Assembly: GCA_023433855.1 (NCBI GenBank)
Contig: JAEYTV010000316.1
Span: 1-18,353, forward strand
Source: Pseudomonadota bacterium
Lineage (GTDB): Bacteria; Pseudomonadota; Alphaproteobacteria; Rhizobiales; Rhizobiaceae
Direction: 5' to 3'
DNA: 18,353 bases
The notes beneath the pieces were generated by a model. That model worked only from the letters and a program-made list of their open reading frames with translations. It had not been told where the DNA came from and did no database searches. The position numbers were made by a program, and so were the translations under genes. Positions 1 to 8,259 of the stretch are shown in pieces. Each line of letters begins with the position of its first letter. Position 1 is the first letter of the stretch.

Positions 1-674
1 TCCAGGCCCTCACCGTGCACCACCCAGACCGTTTCCGAACCGAGATCGCGAAGGACTTCGGCGATCGGCGCGAGCCAGCGGGGCGAAAAGACGCCGAGGA
101 GTTGTTGCTTGGCGCCGGCCGGGTTGGAAAGAGGTCCGAGCAGGTTGAAAATGGTGCGCGTGCCGAGTTCGACCCGGCTTGGCCCGACGTGCCGCATGGC
201 TGCATGATGCATGGACGCAAACATGAAGCCGATACCTGCCTCGTCGATGCACCGCGAAATGTGCTCCGGCCCTATTTCCAGATTCACACCGAGCGCCGAG
301 AGTGCGTCTGCAGTGCCTGACTTCGAACTCAAGGCCCGGTTGCCGTGCTTGGCGACCGGAACACCGGCTCCGGCGGCGATCAGCGACGCAAGCGTGGAGA
401 TATTGTAGGTGCCTGCACCGTCACCACCCGTGCCGACGATGTCCAGTGCGCCGGCGGGTGCTTTGACCGGCAGCATCTTGGCGCGCATGACGGTGACGGC
501 ACCGGTGATCTCCGCGACCGTTTCGCCGCGCACCCTCAGAGCCATCAGGAAGCCGCCGATCTGCGAGGGCGTTGCTTCGCCAGACATCAGGATATCGAAC
601 GCTTGCTGCGCTTCCGCTCGGCTCAGGCTTTCCCCGTTTGCGACCTTGGCGATAAGGGGTTTCAGTTCAGGCAT
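1..674 (-). CDS. trpD: Anthranilate phosphoribosyltransferase, C-terminus cut off by window edge
   Basis: TrpD transfers the phosphoribosyl group of PRPP to anthranilate, the second step of tryptophan synthesis in the cytoplasm. About 224 residues are present, starting [18 protein letters not shown]; the rest lies beyond position 1. The helical N-terminal domain (about 1-70) is followed by the glycine-rich PRPP/Mg loop [14 protein letters not shown] (81-94), KHGNR (109-113) with the following [14 protein letters not shown] stretch, then a methionine/histidine-rich segment and [14 protein letters not shown], all family hallmarks. The ATG at 674 is preceded by GAGGTGATGAAGT, a good ribosome binding site. 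It lies only 15 bp after the stop of the PpiD-like gene, so the two are probably cotranscribed. Rhizobial genomes usually continue with trpC, which cannot be seen here. Function is near certain. Confidence 0.96.
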   Translation of the reverse strand, partial: MPELKPLIAKVANGESLSRAEAQQAFDILMSGEATPSQIGGFLMALRVRGETVAEITGAVTVMRAKMLPVKAPAGALDIVGTGGDGAGTYNISTLASLIAAGAGVPVAKHGNRALSSKSGTADALSALGVNLEIGPEHISRCIDEAGIGFMFASMHHAAMRHVGPSRVELGTRTIFNLLGPLSNPAGAKQQLLGVFSPRWLAPIAEVLRDLGSETVWVVHGEGL

Positions 675-689
675 ACTTCATCACCTCGG

Positions 690-2573
690 CTACTGGAGCA
701 TGACCTGATCAAGAGCAGCCCGGTTGACGGAGATCCCGTAGCTGTTCTTCAGACTGGTGACCATCTGATCGAGCATATCGTCGCCAGCGGCTTCGGCGAT
801 GCGCTCCAGTTGCTCGTCGCTAGAGAGGGCATCGGGCGTTACCTGGTCGATCGCAGTCACCTTCATCAGGATCCTGCTCTCGCCGTCGGCGGCCGTCGCC
901 GTAGCTGTCGTATCCGCAGGCCCAGCGAATGCCGCCGCTATCGCTTCGGCGCCGAAAATCGCGTCGTCCTCGCCACGACGAAGACCCTGCTTGGTTTCGA
1001 CCGCAAGTCCAAGTTCCGCCCCGATGTCGGCAAGGGTTTCCTGCTGCTCCAGACGAACCTTGAGTTCGTTCGCCTTGGCTGCGAGCGCTTGACGTTGCTG
1101 CTCGGCCGTCCAATCCGCAACGGCCCGGTCACGGACTTCGGCCACCGGACGATCGCGCTCCGGGACGATGTTGCGAACCTCGAACCACACATAACCGTCA
1201 TTGCCGAGACTGACAGGGATTGTATCGGCGCCCGGTTCGGTACGGAATACCTCGCTTAGTAGTTGCCGGGATGCAGGAAGGTCGTTGATCTGCTCCTCCT
1301 GCTGATCGCGGCCCGACGCGTCGGACGTCACGGTGACGACTTGCAGGTTGAGGTCCTTCGCCGCATCTTCGAGCGACGTACCGCCGCTGCGCATATCCTC
1401 GAAGCGATCGTGAACGCTCAGTATTTCCTGGGATGCTGTGGAGATCGCCAGGTTCGAGCGGATATCCTCCTTTACCTCCTCGAACGAGCGCGTCGTTTCC
1501 GGACGGATGTTGGTGACGCGCAGAATGACAGGCCCGAAGCTACCGTCGATGACCGGCGTTACTCCGCCGGCAGCCGGCACCTGGAACACGGGCTCGGTAA
1601 ACGCCGGATCAGGAATGTTTTCTTTGGTGAACTCGCCGAGGAGGACGTCAGAAGCGGTCTTGCCCTGATCCGCGATGAGTTGATCGAAGGTGACCGGCCC
1701 TTCCTTCAATTGCGTCGCGGCTGCCTCCGCCATCTCCTTGTCGGGGAAACTCAGCTGCTCGATCGTGCGGGTTTCAGGCGTCTTGTAGCTCGCCTGGTTC
1801 TTCTCGTATTCGGCCCTGATCTGATCGTCACTGATCGAGGAAGGATCCGCAATGTCGGCTGGCTGGAGATTCACATAGGCGAATGTGCGGTATTCTGGCG
1901 CCTTGTAGCGTGTCTTCACTCCTTCGAACCAGGCAGCCAGCACATCATCGGCAGGTGCCTTGACGGGGTCAATGTTGGCGTTTGACAACAGCAGATAGTC
2001 GACGGACCGGGTTTCGTCGCGATGTTGCTTGAGGGCATCGACGAGGACCTGGGGAGGCTTGAAGCCGTCCGAGACCGCTTCGACGACCTGGCTGCGGATC
2101 GCTACCTTGCTGCGTTCCTCGATATAATCGTCCTCGCGCAGCCCGGCATTGCGAAGTCTGGAGGCAAAGAGGTTCCGATCGAACTGCCCATTGACGCCCT
2201 TGAAGGCAGGATCTTCAGCGATCAGGTTCGCCAGCCGGTCCTCGGACAGTCCAAGGTTCATGTCACTGGAAAGCTGATCGAGCGCCGCGCCGGCCGCAAG
2301 CTGGGCGAAGACGTCGTTTTCCACCCCGAAGGCACGGGCCTGTTCTGCGGTAAGCTGTACACCGAACTGACGGCTAAGGTTGGCGATCTGCCGCTGGTAG
2401 GCGAGCCGGAATTCCTCTGCGGAGATCTGCTGATCTCCTACCGTCATGACGGTATTGCCATCCGTCGTAAGCACCGATGTGGATACCCCCCAGATGCCGA
2501 AAGAGAGGACCAGAAGCAGGAGAAGAGCCTTGGCGGCCCATGAACGGGCGGCGTTTCTGAGGGAATCGAGCAT
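690..2573 (-). CDS. ppiD: PpiD/SurA-type periplasmic peptidyl-prolyl isomerase, membrane anchored
   Basis: A 627-residue envelope folding factor of the PpiD type, anchored in the inner membrane with its body in the periplasm, where such proteins help newly exported outer-membrane proteins fold. One N-terminal membrane segment (about 15-33, AAKALLLLLVLSFGIWGVS) is followed by a SurA-like helical region (about 40-190, VGDQQISAEEFRLAYQRQI) and a parvulin/PpiC-like domain (about 260-365, YKTPETRTIEQLSFPD through GSFGPVILRVTNI). A second helical and parvulin-like tail runs to the end. Length matches the family (about 620-630). Parvulin domains in PpiD proteins are often weak or inactive enzymes, so chaperone action may matter more than catalysis. 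It precedes trpD by 15 bp, a pairing I recall from rhizobial genomes. The upstream 113 bp to the DUF72 gene contain a GC hairpin. Confidence 0.9.
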   Translation of the reverse strand: MLDSLRNAARSWAAKALLLLLVLSFGIWGVSTSVLTTDGNTVMTVGDQQISAEEFRLAYQRQIANLSRQFGVQLTAEQARAFGVENDVFAQLAAGAALDQLSSDMNLGLSEDRLANLIAEDPAFKGVNGQFDRNLFASRLRNAGLREDDYIEERSKVAIRSQVVEAVSDGFKPPQVLVDALKQHRDETRSVDYLLLSNANIDPVKAPADDVLAAWFEGVKTRYKAPEYRTFAYVNLQPADIADPSSISDDQIRAEYEKNQASYKTPETRTIEQLSFPDKEMAEAAATQLKEGPVTFDQLIADQGKTASDVLLGEFTKENIPDPAFTEPVFQVPAAGGVTPVIDGSFGPVILRVTNIRPETTRSFEEVKEDIRSNLAISTASQEILSVHDRFEDMRSGGTSLEDAAKDLNLQVVTVTSDASGRDQQEEQINDLPASRQLLSEVFRTEPGADTIPVSLGNDGYVWFEVRNIVPERDRPVAEVRDRAVADWTAEQQRQALAAKANELKVRLEQQETLADIGAELGLAVETKQGLRRGEDDAIFGAEAIAAAFAGPADTTATATAADGESRILMKVTAIDQVTPDALSSDEQLERIAEAAGDDMLDQMVTSLKNSYGISVNRAALDQVMLQ

Positions 2574-2600
2574 TGATCAACGTACCTTGCAAACAGCACT

Positions 2601-2617
2601 GCCGCCTCGGCGGCGGC
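2601..2617. repeat. GC-rich hairpin upstream of ppiD
   Basis: GCCGCC, a 5-nt loop TCGGC, then GGCGGC form a perfect 6-bp stem. It lies between the end of the DUF72 gene and the start of ppiD. No T-run follows on either strand, so it is not a standard intrinsic terminator. It could sit in the ppiD leader RNA or help stop read-through from the DUF72 gene. Confidence 0.4.
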
Positions 2618-2686
2618 TTGAAAGACTGTCTCTAAATCAAACTGCGCAGGAATTGAAGGGATAGTCGGGGAAAACGGAAGGCGCAG

Positions 2687-3607
2687 TTATGGCTGGCGTT
2701 CGAACCCGGTTCCGGCGGACGATGGCGCACTTGCGCCCAGGCGGCTGGCGAGAGCTTCGGCATCACGCGGAGCCCGCACCTTCACGTCATTGTCGAAATA
2801 GACATAGACGTCCCTTCCGTGGGGGTGGGGAGGTGACGGAGGGCCGACGCGCTGAGCCTGCCGAGGATCGTGTCCGGCCGACCACTGGCGGATAAGCTCC
2901 CCCCAGCGATCAAGCGCGTCGTCATCATATCCGCTTACGTAAAGTTGCTCGGACCCGTGGAGGCGACAATAGACGAAATCCGCGGTCAGATCCATGAGCA
3001 GGGGCCAGTCGACTGTATCGGCCACCACAGGGCCAACCTGATGCTGCCGGAGCAGATCGACGAACGACTGCGAACGGAAGCTGTCGTGGCGGATCTCCAG
3101 CGCGTGCCGGAGGGGTCGCGATTCGTCCGCCTTGAGATAGGTGCGCCCCTCAAGCCGTGAATCATGGCGGCGGGCGAGTTCCGCTGCCTGCTCGGTCGTC
3201 GCTGGTAGCCGGTTCAGAAAGGGTTCGAAGCGGTCGGGGTCGAATTTCATGCGCGGCGGGAACTGCCAGAGAACCGGGCCGAGCTTGTGGCCCAACCGAA
3301 GGATCCCGGATGCAAAGAAGTTCGCAAGCGGCGTCTCGATATCCTTCAATCGGCGCATGTGCGTGATGTACCGCGGTCCCTTGACGGCAAAGACACATCC
3401 ATGCGGCGTCGCACGGTCCCAGGCCGCGAAGCTCTCGGGACGTTGAAGACCGTAGAAGGTGCCGTTGATCTCTATCGAGCGGAAATGGTCGGCCGCATAG
3501 GTGAGCTCATGCTTCTGTGGCAACCCCTCCGGGTAGAATACGCCTCTCCATGGTTTGTAGGTCCAGCCCGATATTCCGATGCGGATATCGCCCATTTGCT
3601 TTTTCAT
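2687..3607 (-). CDS. DUF72 (YecE-like) TIM-barrel family protein
   Basis: A 306-residue cytosolic protein of the DUF72/YecE family, whose biochemical role is not established. Family marks in order: RIGISGWTYKPWRGVFYP near the N-terminus, EINGTFYGLQ, CVFAVKGPRYITHMRRL, LGPVLWQFPP, LEIRHDSF, CRLHGSE and, near the end, DVYVYFDND. The frame is open further upstream to 3718, but those residues (low complexity, P/S rich) do not look like family sequence. The ATG at 3607, with AGGTG six bases ahead, puts the conserved core right at the N-terminus and gives a family-typical length. It lies 61 bp downstream of the DUF486 gene on the same strand and may be cotranscribed with it. The family call is firm; function is unknown. 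Confidence 0.88.
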   Translation of the reverse strand: MKKQMGDIRIGISGWTYKPWRGVFYPEGLPQKHELTYAADHFRSIEINGTFYGLQRPESFAAWDRATPHGCVFAVKGPRYITHMRRLKDIETPLANFFASGILRLGHKLGPVLWQFPPRMKFDPDRFEPFLNRLPATTEQAAELARRHDSRLEGRTYLKADESRPLRHALEIRHDSFRSQSFVDLLRQHQVGPVVADTVDWPLLMDLTADFVYCRLHGSEQLYVSGYDDDALDRWGELIRQWSAGHDPRQAQRVGPPSPPHPHGRDVYVYFDNDVKVRAPRDAEALASRLGASAPSSAGTGFERQP

Positions 3608-3668
3608 CACGACACCTGACCAACAGGCTGTGCAAACGCCAGGATGTGGGGGCGGTTCCCGTGACGGG

Positions 3669-4016
3669 CTATTTGGTGAATATGAAGAAGGCCCCAAGAG
3701 CGATGAAGCAGAACCCAATGATCTGTTTCCAGTGGATCGCTTCGCCGAGATAAAGCACGGAGAAAATCACGAACACCCCGAGGGTTATGATTTCCTGAAT
3801 GGTCTTCAACTGCGCGGCATTGAAATAGCCGTAGCCGATGCGGTTCGCAGGCACCTGCATGCAGTATTCGAAGAAGGCGATTCCCCAGCTTACCAGGATG
3901 GCGAGGAAGAGCGGCTTGTTGCCGAATTTCAGATGGCCATACCAGGCAAAGGTCATGAAAACATTCGAGAGAATCAGCAGGCCAATCGTGACGAACGGTA
4001 TTGCAGTTGTAGGCAT
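3669..4016 (-). CDS. DUF486 / DMT-superfamily small membrane protein
   Basis: A 115-residue integral membrane protein with four predicted helices, of the DUF486 family in the drug/metabolite transporter clan (small multidrug-resistance-like fold). Family signatures are FMTFAWYGHLKF, SWGIAFFEYCMQVPANRIGY, QLKTIQEIITLGVFVIFS and the C-terminal FCFIALGAFFIF. The substrate is not known. The frame continues upstream to 4076, but the ATG at 4016 (MPTTAIPF) gives the usual family size of about 115 and starts directly before helix 1; the extra 20 residues (cysteine and charge rich) are not family-like. The ribosome binding site is weak. The next gene on the strand, DUF72, starts 61 bp later. Confidence 0.88.
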   Translation of the reverse strand: MPTTAIPFVTIGLLILSNVFMTFAWYGHLKFGNKPLFLAILVSWGIAFFEYCMQVPANRIGYGYFNAAQLKTIQEIITLGVFVIFSVLYLGEAIHWKQIIGFCFIALGAFFIFTK

Positions 4017-4114
4017 GAGCGCGAATCCAGGACATCCAAAGTAGGAACGGCAATCACGTTCAATGGCAAAACACAAGCGGAATGAAGGAGCAGGTTGCTC
4101 GCCCGCCAGTCTGC

Positions 4115-4510
4115 CTAGTGGTTCTGGCTTACCAGCAGAAGCAGTACGTAAGCAAGGACGGTGAACATCAGGCCCTTGAACGCGTAGGATACGAACCTGT
4201 ATTTCTGACTGGCGATGAGCGAAAGCACATCGGCATTGTCAAGGTATTCCCTGAACAGATAGCCGACATCGCTCCTCTGGGCGGCATCTTCGAAGAACGG
4301 TCGATGTTGCGGCCAGGTACCCCAGAACAGGGACGTGGATTTGTTGATCCGCCGAGGCAGCACGACGAGGATCGCACATAGTATCGACAAAACAGATCCG
4401 ATGGCCAGGGCCACCGAAAACACGAGTTCCAGCGAATACTCCTCGGTAACCTCTCCCGTTGCCATAGGCATTTCGAGCATGTCAGTCGGCGTGCTTTCAA
4501 AATCACTCAA
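4115..4510 (-). CDS. Small two-helix membrane protein resembling Pycsar effector (DUF5706-like) proteins
   Basis: A 131-residue protein with one membrane helix at about 29-51 (ending LPRRI), a soluble stretch 52-108, and a second helix at about 110-127. The order helix, PRR-I, then SLFWGTW, an acidic/helical linker, and IASQKYRFVSYAFKG leading into the last helix resembles the membrane effector domain of Pycsar defence systems (cyclic-pyrimidine gated) and related cyclic-nucleotide membrane effectors. The usual first hydrophobic segment with an ADxKA-type motif is missing, so this would be a shortened form. The start is a TTG at 4510 with a strong AGGAGGG six bases ahead; later in-frame ATGs (4480, 4471, 4465) lack this. 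It is divergent from the FecR-barrel/cyclase pair, sharing about 70-110 bp of intergenic DNA. The family match is by eye and needs a profile search; no function is proven. Confidence 0.6.
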   Translation of the reverse strand: MSDFESTPTDMLEMPMATGEVTEEYSLELVFSVALAIGSVLSILCAILVVLPRRINKSTSLFWGTWPQHRPFFEDAAQRSDVGYLFREYLDNADVLSLIASQKYRFVSYAFKGLMFTVLAYVLLLLVSQNH

Positions 4511-4620
4511 GGTAAGCCCTCCTATTTCCCCTGTCTCCCTGTTAATACACTTCCCACCGAAAGCAACGTTGTCAATCGATGCGACTTGACACTTGTATAG
4601 TTAGTCGCCAGTGGTGGGGA
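4511..4620. promoter_or_regulatory. Divergent promoter region between the small membrane protein and the FecR-barrel gene
   Basis: This short stretch must hold the control signals for both outward genes. On the minus side a TTGACA-like box occurs upstream of the AGGAGGG/TTG start, and on the plus side a TATAGT box lies roughly 20 bases before the ATG at 4621. Spacings to partner boxes are not ideal (for example 21 bp between TTGTCA and TATAGT), so no exact promoter is claimed. The close back-to-back arrangement would allow shared regulation. Confidence 0.35.
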
Positions 4621-7600
4621 ATGCTGGGGGGACTCAAGTTTAATGCGGCAGCCGTTACTATGCCGTTGTTGTTATGCGCCAGCGGTACTCCCGCCGGAGC
4701 TGAACCCGTTGCTCGCTTGTCGCCTGCCGCGGGTGCCGTCATCGCCCGCAAGGCCGGAGAGGAAGTCCGCTTCATCGACGTGTCGAACTGGCAGATCGTC
4801 GACCTGAAGCAGGACCTTCTGACGGGGGATGTCTTGCGGACCAACGCGACCGGCCAGTTGGCGATCCTGTTTTCCGACCGCACGCAGGTCCGCGTCGGCC
4901 GAAATTCGACCTTGGTGGTAAAGCAGGTTACAGCCGCAACGAGCGCCGACACGATGCTGCAATTGCAATCAGGCACGATCTGGGCTCGGGCGGAGCGAGG
5001 AGGGCCGGGCGTGAAGGTCGAGACGCCCGCCGCCGCAGCTGCCATCCGCGGCACGGACTGGACGATGACGGTCAATGGTAGCCAGACGTCGCTGACCGTC
5101 CTGGAAGGCCTCGTGCAATTCAGCAATCCGCAAGGCAGTGTCGAAGTCAGGCAGGGAGAGGCGGCGGCTGCAACGATCGGCCAGGCACCGCGGAAGATAG
5201 CCATCGTCGAATCGGACGATCGAGAGCAGATGCTCTTCTATCTTCCTGCGCCCGAAGCGTTTGAACGAATGCCTCCATCGGCGCAGCCGGTCGCCGAGAT
5301 GCGTCGCAACGCGGACCGGATCATGCGGGTCTCCCCGGAGGCACGGAGCACCGAGGATTGGGTGGCGCTTGCCGAGGCACAGCTTTCGTTGGAAGGGCGG
5401 GCACGGACCAGGGAAACGCTTACCTCGCTGCGCGGCAGACGTCTTTCTTCAACGCAGCAGGCGCGGGTGACGCTGATAGAGGCGATCATTGCCGCGAGCG
5501 AAAGTCGCTACGCCGAGGCGGCGACGTTGTTTTCGAGGGCGCAGAACGGCCTCGATGCTCGACGGCGTGGCATCGCCCTATACGGCGGCTACTACGCGCG
5601 TTCGCTGGCCGACCCCAGCCGGGTGGAGGCGTTGCCGCCACAAGTCGGCGGCTCCGACGGGGCATTCTTGCGCGCCTATGCCATTGGCTTCCTGAAAGAC
5701 CTGAGGTCCGCCATCGACGTTCTGCTCGATGCCGAGAAGCAGTATCCCGCAGATCCGGAACTGCCGGCATACCGCGCCTGGCTCGCCCTGCTTCTGAACG
5801 ACCGCGCGCAAGCCGAAGAAGCGATGAACAAGGCGCTTGCGATCGACCCCCGGGAGCCGACGGCACTTGAGGTGCGCGCCCACTATAAATCGGGCATCCA
5901 GGGCGACATCAAAGGGGCAATCAAGGATATCGAGGCAGCCCTTGGCGTTGCCCCCGGCGGCAGTTCCACCTGGAACGAGCTCGGGAACCTGCAGGCGGAA
6001 CGCGGAGCCAGCCGCGAGGCAGAGGCGGCCTTCCGGAAGGCCATCGAACTCGATCCTGAAGATCCGGTGTCGCACGCCAACCTCGCCATCTTCTATCTGG
6101 ATCTCAATCGGGTCGAGGAAGCTAAACGAGAAATCGAGCTGGCGCTTGAACGGGACCCTTCCCTGAGCATCGCCCTTGTCGCACGCGGGCGTTACTACAT
6201 GCAGGTCGGCGACATGGAGAGGGCGGTCGAGGACCTGCTGGCCGGCACCGTGGCCGACCCGGCCTATGCAGGAGGCCAGTTGCTGCTGGCCGCCGCGCAG
6301 TATCAGAAGGGTGACAGGATTGCGGCGCAGCAGGCGACAGACAATGCCGATCGGCTGGACGACAATGATCCGGTCATTTCCGCGCTTCGCACCACGGTCG
6401 CGATCGACAACTACGATTCCGAGGGGGCGATCCGACATGCGCAGGAATATGTACGCCGCGCCAGAGCGCGGGGCGGGGAATACAATTCGCTCGGCGCCAA
6501 CCAGCAGGCCGGTTCGGCGTTGAACAGCGCCTTCCGCTTCCAGGGCCTCAATGCCTGGGGCGAGTATTACAGTGATGCCGTGTTTGATCCCTTCTCAGGT
6601 GCGGCTTACGTCGATCAGGCAATCCGGGGCAGCGCGAACCCCTTTGCCAACAGCTATCTCTACGGCACGGACATCATCAACAACACAGTCAATGGCCTCG
6701 GATTTTCATCGATCCTGCAGGGGCTGCTGCTCGAGCCTACGCTGGTTTCGTCGCGCTCGCTTGGAGTAAACCTGCTGCCCCAGCCCTTTCTCGAAGCTTC
6801 GCTCGGGGGCGGCATCACCACCACGGCCGGGGAGGTGGGGCATGTGGCGGAAGGAGAGATCCAGGGCTACAGCAATCGGCCTTTCCCGATCAGCTTCTAT
6901 GGAAACCTGCAGTGGCAGACGACGCCGGACAGCCGGAATGCCGGTGACTTGACGGATCTCGATATAGACAATGAGGTGCTGGGCAGTAATGTGTATGTCG
7001 CTGCAAGCCCGACGCCCTATGACCGGTTCGTTGTGTATTTTAACAGGGTGAACTCGGACTTTGGCCGTGACATCCAAACGGAGCTGGTCCCCGGGCTTAG
7101 TTTCGTCGACAATCTGGATACGTCCACCCGCCTCACGAATGGGGGAGTGGGCTGGAGTCATACGTTCGCGCACGAGAACGTCCTGAATGCAGCCTTCCTC
7201 TACAGTGGCTCGAAAAGCAACGGTCGCAACTATGTCGATCTGCTGTTCCTTCCACCGGAGGACCGCCGGGGTGAGCTTCGCGAACAAACCTACATCGGCG
7301 CCATCAACCACACGGTCGGCTCAGAGAACCTTACGTGGCGCTATGGCATCGAGGGTGGCTGGATCGATGCTTACCAGTCGAGCGTGGATTTGCTTGGTGG
7401 GCTGCCAGCCTCGATCACATCCGAGGAAACGCCGGTAGGCCGCGCCTACGTTGACCTCCTGCATGAGATCACTCCAGACTTGAGGGCGGAATATGCGCTC
7501 TTCGGCACCTATCTCGGAAGCGAGGAGGACAAGCTCGATCTCGATCCACGGGCCGGGATCGCCTGGTCTCCTTTCGACGGGCAGTGGCTGCGGGCAGCCA

Positions 7601-8259
7601 TCATGCGCAGCAGCCTGGATTTCTCCACGCCGACCCTTTCACCTGTCGGCGTTCTAGGGCTCCAGCCGAACCAGATGTCGATCGATCCAGCCGGAGCGGT
7701 GGATACCTATGCCCTGCGATGGGACGCGGAGTGGACGCCTCAATTCTACACTGCCGTCGAATACCAGCATCAGGAAATGCGCGACTTCACCGTCATGCGT
7801 CCTCTGCAGGCCAGCACGTTCGACGCCGAGCGAGCGAGCACCGACCGGGCCTCGCTGACCGCGAACCTCTTGCTTGGGCATGGCTTTGGGCTGTCGTCTA
7901 CCATCGTGTATTCAGAAACAGACGATAAGAGCAGCGCCCCGACCGCCGGTGGCGAGTTGCCCTTCGTTCCGGATTGGGCCGGGCAGGTGGCGCTCACCTG
8001 GGTCAGCCAAGCCAATCTCAGAGCCACGATTGCCGCGAACTACGTCGGCGAACGCGTGGACAACGCGGGCTCGGGCCTTGACGAGTACTGGACGCTCGAC
8101 GCCAGCCTGACCTGGGAGCCATTCGACAAGCGGTTTGAACTGGAACTGGCGACCTACAATCTGCTGGACGAGGAGTTCACCCTTGATCGCGACGTGATCG
8201 GCGCGCCGATTAATGGCTGGGGCCGTTCGATCAAGGGTACGTTCAAAGTTCGGTTCTGA
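4579..8259 (+). CDS. FecR-domain / TPR / outer-membrane beta-barrel fusion protein
   Basis: A very long (1226-residue) exported protein with three modules. A signal peptide ends at about residue 41 (LLLCASGTPAGA, then EPVARL). A FecR domain covers about 82-200 (GDVLRTNATGQLAILFSD, VRVGRNSTL, SGTIWARAER, AAIRGTDWT, VLEGLVQFSN). TPR repeats fill about 260-620, clearest at 390-600 (AEEAMNKALAIDP, AEAAFRKAIELDPEDP, AKREIELALERDPS). From about 640 to the end are alternating strands typical of an outer-membrane barrel, closing with IKGTFKVRF and a terminal Phe, as TonB-receptor-like barrels do; no plug domain is seen. No cysteine appears after the signal peptide. The start may be ATG 4579 or, more fitting for the signal peptide, ATG 4621; neither has a good ribosome site. 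Its stop overlaps the cyclase start (TGATG), implying coupled translation. Ligand and true role are unknown; sensing at the outer membrane is inference. Confidence 0.9.
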   Translation: MRLDTCIVSRQWWGMLGGLKFNAAAVTMPLLLCASGTPAGAEPVARLSPAAGAVIARKAGEEVRFIDVSNWQIVDLKQDLLTGDVLRTNATGQLAILFSDRTQVRVGRNSTLVVKQVTAATSADTMLQLQSGTIWARAERGGPGVKVETPAAAAAIRGTDWTMTVNGSQTSLTVLEGLVQFSNPQGSVEVRQGEAAAATIGQAPRKIAIVESDDREQMLFYLPAPEAFERMPPSAQPVAEMRRNADRIMRVSPEARSTEDWVALAEAQLSLEGRARTRETLTSLRGRRLSSTQQARVTLIEAIIAASESRYAEAATLFSRAQNGLDARRRGIALYGGYYARSLADPSRVEALPPQVGGSDGAFLRAYAIGFLKDLRSAIDVLLDAEKQYPADPELPAYRAWLALLLNDRAQAEEAMNKALAIDPREPTALEVRAHYKSGIQGDIKGAIKDIEAALGVAPGGSSTWNELGNLQAERGASREAEAAFRKAIELDPEDPVSHANLAIFYLDLNRVEEAKREIELALERDPSLSIALVARGRYYMQVGDMERAVEDLLAGTVADPAYAGGQLLLAAAQYQKGDRIAAQQATDNADRLDDNDPVISALRTTVAIDNYDSEGAIRHAQEYVRRARARGGEYNSLGANQQAGSALNSAFRFQGLNAWGEYYSDAVFDPFSGAAYVDQAIRGSANPFANSYLYGTDIINNTVNGLGFSSILQGLLLEPTLVSSRSLGVNLLPQPFLEASLGGGITTTAGEVGHVAEGEIQGYSNRPFPISFYGNLQWQTTPDSRNAGDLTDLDIDNEVLGSNVYVAASPTPYDRFVVYFNRVNSDFGRDIQTELVPGLSFVDNLDTSTRLTNGGVGWSHTFAHENVLNAAFLYSGSKSNGRNYVDLLFLPPEDRRGELREQTYIGAINHTVGSENLTWRYGIEGGWIDAYQSSVDLLGGLPASITSEETPVGRAYVDLLHEITPDLRAEYALFGTYLGSEEDKLDLDPRAGIAWSPFDGQWLRAAIMRSSLDFSTPTLSPVGVLGLQPNQMSIDPAGAVDTYALRWDAEWTPQFYTAVEYQHQEMRDFTVMRPLQASTFDAERASTDRASLTANLLLGHGFGLSSTIVYSETDDKSSAPTAGGELPFVPDWAGQVALTWVSQANLRATIAANYVGERVDNAGSGLDEYWTLDASLTWEPFDKRFELELATYNLLDEEFTLDRDVIGAPINGWGRSIKGTFKVRF

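Noticed and set aside
345..1259. 304-residue open frame on the plus strand
   Set aside because: It lies antisense to trpD and ppiD, both of which show clear family motifs. Its composition (Arg/His/Asp rich, no motifs) is that of a shadow frame in high-GC DNA.
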